From the NCBI RefSeq assembly GCF_900142445.1, contig NZ_FRAV01000016.1:43695-107694 (forward strand): DNA of 64,000 bases, in the 5' to 3' direction. This document shows positions 18,343 to 25,948 of the stretch, in pieces (the stretch's first letter is position 1; every line of letters starts with the position of its first letter). The position numbers and the translations under genes are program-made. This DNA comes from Chryseobacterium polytrichastri. Lineage in GTDB: Bacteria > Bacteroidota > Bacteroidia > Flavobacteriales > Weeksellaceae. The notes below the pieces were generated by a model. The model saw only the letters and a program-made list of their open reading frames with translations, was not told where the DNA came from and did not search any database.

Positions 18343-18528
18343 AGTGAAAATGAGGATTGCAAATAAATCGTTTTATTCTTTTATCACGGAATATTTTATG
18401 AATCTGCCATTCTGAATGGAACGCGATGAAGTGAAGAACCTCTATCTTTTTTTTGAATTTCACTGTTGATATTCTTCCAGGATGACAAACTTTATAGTGA
18501 TGATGATTGTTGAAAAGTATGACAAATG

Positions 18529-18644
18529 CCCTAGCCGTGATAGTAACGGTTACCCCGCAACACGGAGCTGGAGAGTGAAAGGCTTTGAGCGTTGGCATGG
18601 GTTGGCGTGAGGAGTATGAGTGGATAGCGCGATTAAGCTTCTAA
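18529..18644. repeat. Modular interspersed element, family A copy 1
   Basis: Left box CCCTAGCCGTGATAG (18529-18543) and right box GGATAGCGCGATTAAGCTTC (18622-18641) enclose a GAG-rich interior without a strong hairpin. Preceded by GATGACAAACTTTATAGTGA, which also precedes copy 3 in altered form. Compare 25831-25945 and 49771-49872. Confidence 0.6.
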
Positions 18645-18678
18645 TTCAAGAAATTCAAGCTTTCCGGTGATCAAAACA

Positions 18679-18710
18679 TTGGGAATACAGCATGTTTTAT
18701 TCTACATTTG
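18679..18710 (+). promoter_or_regulatory. Promoter of the AraC-family gene
   Basis: TTG (18679-18681), a 21-nt spacer and exact TACATTTG (18703-18710). Leader of about 25 nt. An AGGAGG sits at 18734-18739, only one base before the ATG, too close for normal Shine-Dalgarno pairing. Confidence 0.55.
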
Positions 18711-18740
18711 CCTTTTTTAAAACAATAAATTACAGGAGGC

Positions 18741-19616
18741 ATGAGGAAACTGGAAATCAAAAAAAACATTCAGAAAGAAGAAGATAAAAACCTGTCTTTT
18801 CGGGCTTTTGATTTAACTACAGAAAACCTGAAAGACTATTTAAAACCTCATAAAAAAGATCATTTTTTTATTGTTGTTATTGAGAAAGGAAGTTTACATA
18901 TTCAGATTGAAGATAAAATACATTCTCTGAAAGCCGGAAAAATTTCTGTGGTATTTCCTGAGCAGTTTCATTTTATTATAGAATCAAGTGATGATTTGAA
19001 AGGAAAAATCATCCTGTTTGAAGAAATACTGTTTTGTTCCGATATTTTAAAGAATGAATTGAGTACGTATAATGTCAATCTTTCTACCCAATTGAACTGC
19101 ACAATTCTTTCTCCCGAAGATTTTGAACAAAGTTTACATGCCATTGAAATCATCAAAGGAATTTACCAAAAACCGAGTCTTATTAAAAAGGAACAGGCGA
19201 GATTTCATATTAAAATTTTCTTATTGGCATTGATAGAATCCATTCACGGACTTCATCCTATTTTGCATAAAGAAACTGCTGACAAACCTGTTTATGTTCG
19301 CTTCAAAAAATTACTCAATCAGCATTATAAAGAGCAGCGTACCGTTCAATATTATGCAGAAGAATTAGCCATTACGCCTAAAAAACTGAACTCAATCACG
19401 AAAAAACATTGTGGCGAAACAGCCATTCAGGCGATTCACAATCGAATTCTTATAGAAATCAAACGTCAGCTTCTCTTTTCAGACCTCAGCCATAAAGAAA
19501 TTGCTTTTGATCTGGGCTTTAATTCTCCATCAGCACTTAATAAATTTGTTAAGGCCAAATTGAAGGAAACTCCTACAGAACTTCAACAAGAGTTGGCGCA
19601 AATGTATATCGGATAG
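18741..19616 (+). CDS. AraC-family transcriptional regulator
   Basis: 291 aa. The N-terminal half is a cupin-like effector domain (HFFIVVIEKGSLHIQIEDK, then AGKISVVFPEQFHFI at about 65-80). The C-terminal 100 residues hold the double helix-turn-helix: YYAEELAITPKKLNSITKKH for the first and HKEIAFDLGFNSPSALNKF for the second, with the usual final Pro-x-E (TPTELQQ). It lies 67 bp before the iron-dependent alcohol dehydrogenase on the same strand and has its own promoter, so control of that gene is the simplest prediction. The effector is unknown. Confidence 0.9.
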   Translation: MRKLEIKKNIQKEEDKNLSFRAFDLTTENLKDYLKPHKKDHFFIVVIEKGSLHIQIEDKIHSLKAGKISVVFPEQFHFIIESSDDLKGKIILFEEILFCSDILKNELSTYNVNLSTQLNCTILSPEDFEQSLHAIEIIKGIYQKPSLIKKEQARFHIKIFLLALIESIHGLHPILHKETADKPVYVRFKKLLNQHYKEQRTVQYYAEELAITPKKLNSITKKHCGETAIQAIHNRILIEIKRQLLFSDLSHKEIAFDLGFNSPSALNKFVKAKLKETPTELQQELAQMYIG

Positions 19617-19651
19617 TCTTATGTGTATAACATCATTGCTTCTGCCCTCTT

Positions 19652-19659
19652 TAATTTTG
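19652..19659 (+). promoter_or_regulatory. Candidate -7 box of the alcohol dehydrogenase gene
   Basis: Exact TAATTTTG 25 nt before the ATG at 19684. The upstream element is unclear, as expected for a gene needing an activator. Confidence 0.4.
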
Positions 19660-19683
19660 CATCATTATAATTAAAGAATAAAA

Positions 19684-20853
19684 ATGAGCAAATTATTTAT
19701 AGCAGGAGAAGTTTTCCACGGTGCGGGAAGTCTTGACGAATTAAAAAATATCAAAGGTAAAAAAGCTGTAATTGTAACGGGTGGAAGCTCGATGAGAAAA
19801 AGCGGAACGTTGGATAAAGCGATTGCTTATCTTACAGAAGCAGGAATCGAAACCCAAATTTTCGAAGGTGTGGAAGAAGATCCTTCATCTGCAACTTGCA
19901 TGAAAGGTGCTGAAATGATTCAAAATTTTCAACCAGACTGGATCATCGGTTTAGGAGGTTGTTCTGCAATTGATGCAGCAAAAATCATGTGGGTGTTTTA
20001 TGAATATCCTGATGCGGATTTCGAAGCGATGATCAAGCCTTTCACAGTGCCTGTTTTAAGAAATAAAGCTAAATTCATTGCCATTCCTTCCACTAGCGGA
20101 ACAGGAACTGAAACTACAGGTTTGGCCGTAATTACAGACCGTGAAAAAGGCGTAAAATATCCAATTGTATCTTACGAACTAACGCCGGACATTGCGATTA
20201 TTGACGGTGAAATCTGTGCTTCAATGCCGGCTCATGTTACCGCTAATACAGGTCTTGATGTTTTAACACACTGCGTGGAAGCCTATGTTTCAAATATCGA
20301 AAATAATATCGCTGATGCTCTTTCTAAAGGAGGATTGGAATTGGTTTTTGATAATTTAAAAGAAGTCGTAGAAAACCCAAACAACATCCAAGCTCGTCAG
20401 AATATGCATGACGCTTCTTTCATGGGAGGTTTAGCATTTAACAATGCTTGGTTAGGAATTGTTCACTCTTTATCTCACCAAGTAGGTGCATTGTACGGAA
20501 TTCCTCACGGAGCTTCGAACGCGATTTTCTTACCGAATGTGATTCGTTTTAATGCTCAGGCAACCGAACGCTATCCTGATTTGGCAAAAGTAATCGGTAA
20601 AGAAACCACTGAAGAATTAGCACAGGCTATTGAAACGCTACGTTCTGAAATTAACAATCAATCAGCAATCAAAGAATTTGGAATTTCAAGAGAAGATTGG
20701 GACAAAAATCTAGATTATATCGCCAACAACGCATTGGTAGATCCTTGTACAGGATTTAACCCAAGAGTTCCTTCATTAGAAGAATTAAAAGCAATCTACA
20801 ACGCTTGTTACGAAGGTGTTGTTTATGCGGAGGAAGCTGTTGTTGCAGGATAG
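19684..20853 (+). CDS. Iron-containing alcohol dehydrogenase
   Basis: Group III NAD(P)-dependent alcohol dehydrogenase, 389 aa. Nucleotide-binding region with VTGGSSMRKSG (about 32-42) and GLGGCSAIDAAK (about 92-103), the signature PSTSGTGTETT (about 139-149), and metal-binding segments NTGLDVLTHCVEAY (about 193-206) and HSLSHQVGALYGIPHG (about 260-275) that provide the Asp and His ligands. The closest known enzymes reduce aldehydes or oxidise primary alcohols such as butanol; the natural substrate is not evident. An AraC regulator precedes it and a strong bidirectional terminator follows. Confidence 0.93.
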   Translation: MSKLFIAGEVFHGAGSLDELKNIKGKKAVIVTGGSSMRKSGTLDKAIAYLTEAGIETQIFEGVEEDPSSATCMKGAEMIQNFQPDWIIGLGGCSAIDAAKIMWVFYEYPDADFEAMIKPFTVPVLRNKAKFIAIPSTSGTGTETTGLAVITDREKGVKYPIVSYELTPDIAIIDGEICASMPAHVTANTGLDVLTHCVEAYVSNIENNIADALSKGGLELVFDNLKEVVENPNNIQARQNMHDASFMGGLAFNNAWLGIVHSLSHQVGALYGIPHGASNAIFLPNVIRFNAQATERYPDLAKVIGKETTEELAQAIETLRSEINNQSAIKEFGISREDWDKNLDYIANNALVDPCTGFNPRVPSLEELKAIYNACYEGVVYAEEAVVAG

Positions 20854-20878
20854 TTTTATATTTAAATTTTAGGTTAAA

Positions 20879-20909
20879 AAAATAGGAAGTCAAATTGACT
20901 TCCTATTTT
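20879..20909. terminator. Bidirectional terminator
   Basis: A 15-bp near-perfect palindrome (AAAATAGGAAGTCAA, one central base, complement), between the convergent alcohol dehydrogenase gene and the small secreted protein gene at 20918. Confidence 0.85.
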
Positions 20910-20917
20910 ATATTTTA

Positions 20918-21313
20918 CTATTGATAAACAACAACGTTATTCTTTTTAAGTTGATATCCATTCTTTTTAAAAGGAACTAAAACATAGTCTCCATTTTTCC
21001 AAGCTTTTCCTTTTCCGAGTCTTGTCAAAATTAAACTCCCTGAATTTTGATCAGCAAGAAAAACTTCTGCCTTTTTCATGTCTTTACTGAAAATCACAGC
21101 AGCCATTGATGTGGAACTTCCTTTTGGTTTCACTTCTGTCAATTTAATTTTTTGTTCAAATGTTCTGACACAATCATTTTTAATCTGTGAATACGTGTAA
21201 CCTGCGGAACCTTTGCATCCGTGAGCATCTTTATCTCCTCCAACAATAGGAGCTTTCTGAGCAAAAACTAAAGAACCAAGGAACATCGCGCTGAATAAAA
21301 TTGTTTTTTTCAT
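20918..21313 (-). CDS. Small secreted protein, paralog 3 of 3 (DAHGC...SAGYTYSQ family)
   Basis: 131 aa, signal peptide ending near residue 18 (LVFAQ). The mature start has a two-Cys motif, DKDAHGCKGSAGYTYSQIK followed 4 residues later by Cys, then R-x-FEQKIKL. The second half, about residues 70-131, is a beta-rich segment (VIFSKDMKKAEVFL, W-K-N-G-D-Y, KKNNVVVYQ) that loosely recalls the MliC/PliC lysozyme-inhibitor fold; that link is only a suggestion. First reported member of a tandem triplet with 21364-21762 and 21802-22203, each with its own spacer of 39-50 bp. Confidence 0.75.
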   Translation of the reverse strand: MKKTILFSAMFLGSLVFAQKAPIVGGDKDAHGCKGSAGYTYSQIKNDCVRTFEQKIKLTEVKPKGSSTSMAAVIFSKDMKKAEVFLADQNSGSLILTRLGKGKAWKNGDYVLVPFKKNGYQLKKNNVVVYQ

Positions 21314-21363
21314 GAGTTTATTTTTGATATTTAAAATGTATTAAATTTTATGAACTGTACTCG

Positions 21364-21762
21364 TTATTTAAAAATAACGACATTCTTTTTTCTGATTTCA
21401 TATCTTTTTTTAACAGGAACAAGAGTGTAATCACCATTTTTCCAAGCATACTCTTTCCCTTTTTTAGTAAGGACCATACTACTTTCTTTACCGTTCGGAA
21501 TAAAAATCTCTGCTTTTTTCATATCCTTACTGAAAATAATAGCTGTTCTTTGAATAGAAGTATACTCTGGATCCTTTCCCTCCAATTCTATCTTTTCTTC
21601 AAATGGTCTGATACAGTCTTTGTTGACTTGAGAATAGATATACCCTGCAGAAGCAACACATCCGTGAACATCTTTATCACTTCCAGGTATCTTAGAATCC
21701 GTTTTTTGTGCTAATACTAATGAACCTAAAAATAATGTATTAAATAATATTGTCCTTTTCAT
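21364..21762 (-). CDS. Small secreted protein, paralog 2 of 3
   Basis: 132 aa with the same plan as its neighbours: signal peptide to about residue 18 (LVLAQ), DKDVHGCVASAGYIYSQVN with the second Cys 4 residues on, R-P-FEEKIEL, then IIFSKDMKKAEIFIPNGKES and AWKNGDYTLVP. It has diverged considerably from the other two while keeping both cysteines and the SKDMKKAE stretch, which suggests selection on the fold. Function unknown. Confidence 0.75.
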   Translation of the reverse strand: MKRTILFNTLFLGSLVLAQKTDSKIPGSDKDVHGCVASAGYIYSQVNKDCIRPFEEKIELEGKDPEYTSIQRTAIIFSKDMKKAEIFIPNGKESSMVLTKKGKEYAWKNGDYTLVPVKKRYEIRKKNVVIFK

Positions 21763-21801
21763 GTATGATTATTGATTATTAAATTTAATGAGCAACACTC
21801 A

Positions 21802-22203
21802 TTATTTATAAATAACTACATTGTTCTTTTTAAGTTCATATCCTTTTCCCTCTGGCGAAAGCGCATATTCACCTTTTTTCCAAACAGATTCCTTACCGCT
21901 TTTAGAAAGAATCATGCTATTTTCTTTACCATCCGGAAGAAATATTTCCGCTTTTTTCATATCCTTACTGAATATAACTCCGGTTTGTTTAGTGTAACTT
22001 TCCGTAGGATTTTGCTCTACTAATTTTACTTTTTGAGCAAACGACTGTAAACATTTTTTCTGAATTTGAGAATAGGTTTGCCCTGCAGAAACCAAACACC
22101 CATGAGCATCTTTACCTCCTCCTATTTTTGTGTGTGAATCTGCTTTTTGTGCAAAAACTAAAGAACCAAGAAACATTACGCTGAGTAAAATTGTTTTTTT
22201 CAT
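21802..22203 (-). CDS. Small secreted protein, paralog 1 of 3
   Basis: 133 aa from the ATG at 22203. The open frame extends to 22350 and would overlap the GH3 gene and its terminator, but the shorter start gives the MKKTILLSVMFLGSLVFAQ signal peptide shared with the paralogs. Mature motif GKDAHGCLVSAGQTYSQIQ with the second Cys 3 residues on, then VIFSKDMKKAEIFLPDGKEN and KKGEYALSPEGKGYEL. It lies just downstream of the GH3 gene on the same strand, but behind that gene's terminator. Confidence 0.78.
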   Translation of the reverse strand: MKKTILLSVMFLGSLVFAQKADSHTKIGGGKDAHGCLVSAGQTYSQIQKKCLQSFAQKVKLVEQNPTESYTKQTGVIFSKDMKKAEIFLPDGKENSMILSKSGKESVWKKGEYALSPEGKGYELKKNNVVIYK

Positions 22204-22285
22204 TTTTATATTTTCAATAATTTCAATTTGGTAAAAATCATGCCAATGTAGGGATAAGAAATACATTAAGTCTAAGATATAAAAA

Positions 22286-22308
22286 AAGCCACTCAAAATG
22301 AGTGGCTT
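22286..22308 (-). terminator. Terminator at the end of the polysaccharide locus
   Basis: A perfect 10-bp stem AAGCCACTCA/TGAGTGGCTT with a 3-nt loop and a T-run on the minus strand, 7 bp after the GH3 stop codon. Confidence 0.85.
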
Positions 22309-22315
22309 ATGAATA

Positions 22316-24646
22316 TTATTTCGTCCAATTGATTTTTGAATGTTTAACATCCTCAGAATTGGTTCCGATCATGATGTCGAATTCTCCAGCTTCCCAATCG
22401 AATTTTAAATCTCCGTTATAAAATTTCAAGGTTTCAGGAGTGATATCGAAAGTGATTTTCTTAGACTCTCCTTTTTTCAACATTACTTTTTGGAAACCTT
22501 TCAACTCTTTCACAGGTCTTGTGATGCTTCCAACCATATCTCTGATGTATAACTGAACCACCTCAGCTCCGTCATAGTTTCCAGCATTTGTTACCGTAAC
22601 CGAAGCCTGAATAGTTTGGTTTCCATTTGGATTGGCATTAGAAACCGTTACATCAGAATAATTGAATTTTGTATAACTCAATCCGTAACCAAATGGATAT
22701 AACGGTGTATTACACTCGTCCATATAGTTTGAACGGAATCTTTGGTATTCACACTTATCAGTTAATTCCTGACTTAATGGACGACCTGTATTTTTAGCAT
22801 TATAATAAATTGGAACCTGTCCTAAACTTCTTGGGAACGTCATTGGTAATTTTCCTGAAGGATTTACTTTCCCAAAAAGAACGTCAGAAATAGCATTTCC
22901 AGCTTCTGAACCTGCAAACCAAACATTAAGAATAGCATCCGGTGTATCTTTAATATTTGTTAAAGCTAAAGGACGACCTGTGAAAAGCACTACTGCGATT
23001 GGTTTTCCTGTTTTCTTTAGTTCATTTAACAAGTCTACTTGAGACTGAGGAATGGTAATTTCAGTTCTTGAAGAAGATTCTCCACTCATTTCAGCAGATT
23101 CTCCGATTGCTAAAACAATAACATCAGCTTTATTGGCTGCATCTACTGCTTCTTTTAATAACACTTCTTTCGGACGGTTATCTCTATCCGTTTTCTTACC
23201 GTGTGCCGCGTAGATATCTTCTAATTTAGCATCATAATCGATATTTGCTCCTTTTGCAGAAATAAACTTCACATCTTTTCCAAAGTTAGCCTGAAGACCT
23301 TGCATTAAATTAACCGCCTTGTCATGCTTTGCAGCAACGCTCCAAGTTCCGGCCATGTTTAATGAATTGTTTACCAATGGTCCGATCACAGCAACCGTTC
23401 CTGATTTTTTCAAAGGAAGAACCTGGTTGTCATTTTTCATCAAAACCATTGACTGAGCTGCGGCGCTTCTAGCAATATTTCTGTTTTCCATGCTGAAAAC
23501 TTCTTTCGCTGCTAATTTTGCATCACCGTGCTTGTAAGGATTATCAAACAAACCTAAATCATATTTTGATTCAAGTACTCTTTTTGCTGCTAAATCAATT
23601 TCAGCCTGCGTAACTTTTCCTTCCGCTAAAGATTTTTTAAGGGTAGTTAAAAATCCTTCACCTACCATATCCATATCAACTCCAGCTTTTAAAGCCAATG
23701 CAGAAACCTGTTGAAGATCTCCCATTCCATGGTCAACCATTTCATTGATTCCTGTATAATCTGTTACCACGAAACCTTTAAAGTTCCATTGGTTTCTCAA
23801 TACTTCTGTTTGTAACCATCTGCTTCCTGTTGCAGGAACTCCGTCAACTTCATTGAAAGAAGCCATTACAGAAGCTACACCAGCATCAACAGCCGCTTTG
23901 TAAGGTGGGAAATATTCGTTGAACATTCTTACGTGGCTCATATCAACCGTATTATAATCTCTACCAGATTCACCTGCTCCATACAATGCAAAGTGTTTAA
24001 CACAAGCTAAAATATTGGTTCCGTTTGCCAAATCTTTTCCTTGGTAACCATATACCATATTTTTAGCGATCTCACTTCCTAAATAAGGATCTTCACCTGA
24101 ACCTTCAGATACTCTACCCCATCTTGGCTCACGAGAAATGTCAACCATTGGAGAGAACGTCCAGTTGATTCCATCTGCAGAAGCTTCTTTTGCAGCCACT
24201 TTTGCTGATTGCTGAACCAAATTCATATCCCAAGAAGCCGCTAAACCTAATGGAATTGGGAAAGTTGTTTCGTAACCGTGAATAACATCCATTCCGAAAA
24301 TCAAAGGAATTTTCAAACGGCTTTTTTCTACTGCCACTTTTTGAACTGCTTTAATTTTATCAGCTCCTTTTATATTGAATAGTCCACCCACTAAACCTTG
24401 TTCCACTTTTTTTCCAATATCAGAACTCTGGGCCAATCCTGTAGTAAAGTCACCTGAACTTGGTAAATTCAGCTGTCCTATCTTTTCATCTAAAGTCATT
24501 TTAGACAAAAGATTATCTACAAAAGCTTTTTTCTTTGCCTGATATTGAGCCGTCTGATAAGACTGAACAGGCTTGTTTACCATTTCCTGCGCCGAAAATA
24601 TCGGTGCCAAGGCTAATGTTGCAATTACAATTAACTTTTTACTCAT
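22316..24646 (-). CDS. bglX: Glycoside hydrolase family 3 beta-glucosidase (BglX-like)
   Basis: Exo-acting periplasmic enzyme that removes glucose from beta-glucan oligosaccharides. 776 aa, signal peptide ending near residue 19 (IFSAQ). The N-terminal TIM barrel has the catalytic-site stretches GMDVIHGYETTFPIPLG, KHFALYGAGESGRDYN (about 215-230) and the nucleophile Asp in GFVVTDYTGI (about 294). The alpha/beta sandwich with IAVVLFTGRPLAL and a fibronectin III-like C-terminal domain (from about 690, DGAEVVQLYIRD) follow. It is the last enzyme of the SusCD-GH144-esterase group, so its substrate is probably the oligosaccharide released by that glucanase. Confidence 0.93.
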   Translation of the reverse strand: MSKKLIVIATLALAPIFSAQEMVNKPVQSYQTAQYQAKKKAFVDNLLSKMTLDEKIGQLNLPSSGDFTTGLAQSSDIGKKVEQGLVGGLFNIKGADKIKAVQKVAVEKSRLKIPLIFGMDVIHGYETTFPIPLGLAASWDMNLVQQSAKVAAKEASADGINWTFSPMVDISREPRWGRVSEGSGEDPYLGSEIAKNMVYGYQGKDLANGTNILACVKHFALYGAGESGRDYNTVDMSHVRMFNEYFPPYKAAVDAGVASVMASFNEVDGVPATGSRWLQTEVLRNQWNFKGFVVTDYTGINEMVDHGMGDLQQVSALALKAGVDMDMVGEGFLTTLKKSLAEGKVTQAEIDLAAKRVLESKYDLGLFDNPYKHGDAKLAAKEVFSMENRNIARSAAAQSMVLMKNDNQVLPLKKSGTVAVIGPLVNNSLNMAGTWSVAAKHDKAVNLMQGLQANFGKDVKFISAKGANIDYDAKLEDIYAAHGKKTDRDNRPKEVLLKEAVDAANKADVIVLAIGESAEMSGESSSRTEITIPQSQVDLLNELKKTGKPIAVVLFTGRPLALTNIKDTPDAILNVWFAGSEAGNAISDVLFGKVNPSGKLPMTFPRSLGQVPIYYNAKNTGRPLSQELTDKCEYQRFRSNYMDECNTPLYPFGYGLSYTKFNYSDVTVSNANPNGNQTIQASVTVTNAGNYDGAEVVQLYIRDMVGSITRPVKELKGFQKVMLKKGESKKITFDITPETLKFYNGDLKFDWEAGEFDIMIGTNSEDVKHSKINWTK

Positions 24647-24744
24647 TACTTCTTCATTTTTTTATTGTATTCGTGAATCTTCGATTTCATAAATCTATCT
24701 TCGTTATAAATTATAGTTCTATTTTTTTTATTTTTTGGTTGGTC

Positions 24745-24814
24745 AAACGCAAAGGCGCAAAGTTTTTTGATAAACTTTATGTTTTTAAGGCGCAAGGACG
24801 TTTCACTCACTAAA
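24745..24814. repeat. Dispersed repeat, family B copy 1
   Basis: Begins AAACGCAAAGGCGCAAAGTT, ends CGCAAGGACGTTTCACTCAC. Same outline as 24852-24926 and 41961-42040. Confidence 0.6.
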
Positions 24815-24851
24815 GGTTTTATTCTTTACTTTTTAATAATAATTTTATTTT

Positions 24852-24926
24852 AAGCACAAGGTTCGCTAAGTTTTTTCACAATTGTTGCGGATATTTTTGT
24901 TCGCAAGGGCGTTTCACTCAGCAATT
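24852..24926. repeat. Dispersed repeat, family B copy 2
   Basis: More degenerate copy: AAGCACAAGGTTCGCTAAGT at the start, TTCGCAAGGGCGTTTCACTC near the end. Confidence 0.55.
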
Positions 24927-24970
24927 GATAGCAACTTTTAAAATTTATTAATATTATTAAATTTGAATAA

Positions 24971-25678
24971 TTATTTCTCTTTTTTCTTTGATAACATCCA
25001 TTCATATAATGCAGGATTTGAGTAAGTCGAATCCCAGGAATTATGGTTGTCATTCGGGAAAATCGTCAATTCTGCAGATGGATTTACAGGATGAAGTTTT
25101 TGGTAAAAATTAAATGCATTTTCGGGTAAAACAACATCATCCATTCCGCCATGAAAAATTTTCATGTTTAAATCTTTGTATTGATCGATATTTGCCGTCA
25201 TTACCTGATCTGTAGGAGCACAAACCGAAACTACAGCAGCAAACATTTCAGGGTGTTCCATTGCTAATTTCAATGTTCCCCAACCCCCCATTGATAGTCC
25301 GGTAAGGTAAATTCTGGAAGCATCAATCTTATATTTTCTCTGAATTTCTTTAATTAAATTATACACTGTAACCGTATCCCACCACATATTCTCCGGGCAT
25401 TGAGGCGCTAAAATTACGACAGGCTCCTTGATCATGTTTTTATACGTGAACGGGCTGTGTGCTTTTACAATCTCCAAATTAGTTCCTCGCTCTCCTGAAC
25501 CGTGAAGAAATACAATCAAAGGAACATTTCCTTTTACTTTTTGAGGGTAATCTAAAATGTAGGAAATCTTTTCCTGCCTTTTGATTTCTTTATTTAATTC
25601 TCCTTTTATTTCCTGAGCATTTAGGCTCAATGAAAATGGGAGCAATAAAAGTGGTAAATGGTTTAGTTTAATTTTCAT
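24971..25678 (-). CDS. Secreted alpha/beta-hydrolase esterase (prolyl-oligopeptidase / dienelactone-hydrolase-like)
   Basis: 235 aa, signal peptide ending near residue 22 (LNAQE). The oxyanion region is HGSGERG (59-65), the nucleophile Ser129 lies in GLSMGG, the acid is in HGGMDDVV (about 187) and the His in NDNHNSW (about 212). Such short secreted hydrolases often occur in polysaccharide loci, where they remove acyl groups from glycans. Position between the GH144-type and GH3 genes supports a role in the same pathway, although repeats in the spacers mean it may have its own transcript. Confidence 0.85.
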   Translation of the reverse strand: MKIKLNHLPLLLLPFSLSLNAQEIKGELNKEIKRQEKISYILDYPQKVKGNVPLIVFLHGSGERGTNLEIVKAHSPFTYKNMIKEPVVILAPQCPENMWWDTVTVYNLIKEIQRKYKIDASRIYLTGLSMGGWGTLKLAMEHPEMFAAVVSVCAPTDQVMTANIDQYKDLNMKIFHGGMDDVVLPENAFNFYQKLHPVNPSAELTIFPNDNHNSWDSTYSNPALYEWMLSKKKEK

Positions 25679-25727
25679 ATTAAATATTAGGTTTTGGCTA
25701 AAGCCGTTTGATTTTTATATTTTGTCA

Positions 25728-25745
25728 AACGGGTTAAAACCCGTT
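25728..25745. repeat. Short palindrome (8-bp arms, 2-nt loop)
   Basis: AACGGGTTAAAACCCGTT, part of a longer intergenic motif starting GGCTAAAGCCGTTTG. First of three consecutive hairpins in the spacer 25679-25948. Confidence 0.6.
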
Positions 25746-25786
25746 CCTATTGATGTGATCCTTTTGTTATCCTTATTTTTGTTGTT

Positions 25787-25819
25787 ATCCTTGTCAAGGT
25801 TTAAAATCTTGACAAGGAT
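25787..25819. repeat. Inverted repeat, 12-bp perfect arms
   Basis: ATCCTTGTCAAG and its complement around a 9-nt loop. Lies between two other hairpins and not at a stop codon. Confidence 0.65.
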
Positions 25820-25830
25820 TTGTTTATTAA

Positions 25831-25945
25831 CTAGCCCCGATTGAAGCATTTGTTTGAGCTCATTTTTGTGATTTCGGCGGCGGCTTTGCCGCCGCCGAAA
25901 TCACAAAAATAGCGAGTGCGGAAAGCGGGAAATAGCTTCTAAAAA
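25831..25945. repeat. Modular interspersed element, family A copy 2, with a 23-bp perfect hairpin
   Basis: Left box CTAGCCCCGATTGAAGC (25831-25847), a perfect 23-bp stem (25862-25884 with 25888-25910) with only three loop bases and a GC-rich tip, and right box GCGGAAAGCGGGAAATAGCT (25918-25937). The stem is far stronger than needed for a terminator and is not followed by a T-run. Confidence 0.7.
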
Positions 25946-25948
25946 TTA

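Larger units (their letters stand above)
17982..18740. other. Repeat-rich non-coding island (759 bp)
   Basis: No credible gene; the few open frames here are shadows of repeats. Contents in order: terminator 18013-18050, family D repeat fragments (18062-18105, 18124-18172), a hairpin with 7-bp arms at 18269-18290, a perfect 15-bp palindromic repeat (18310-18342), more family D sequence (18415-18490), a modular family A element (18529-18644), and the promoter of the AraC gene. Confidence 0.7.
24647..24970. other. Non-coding spacer with two family B repeats
   Basis: 324 bp between the esterase and GH3 genes. It holds two copies of a dispersed repeat (24745-24814 and 24852-24926) and otherwise A/T-rich DNA with no clear promoter box. 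Confidence 0.6.

Noticed and set aside
18341..18598. 85-codon open frame on the minus strand
   Set aside because: It lies across dispersed repeats (palindrome tail, family D and family A boxes), has a low-complexity His-rich translation and no promoter or family resemblance.
21802..22350. 182-residue version of the small secreted protein
   Set aside because: The extra 49 codons cross the GH3 terminator and stop codon; the ATG at 22203 yields the signal peptide shared with the paralogs.
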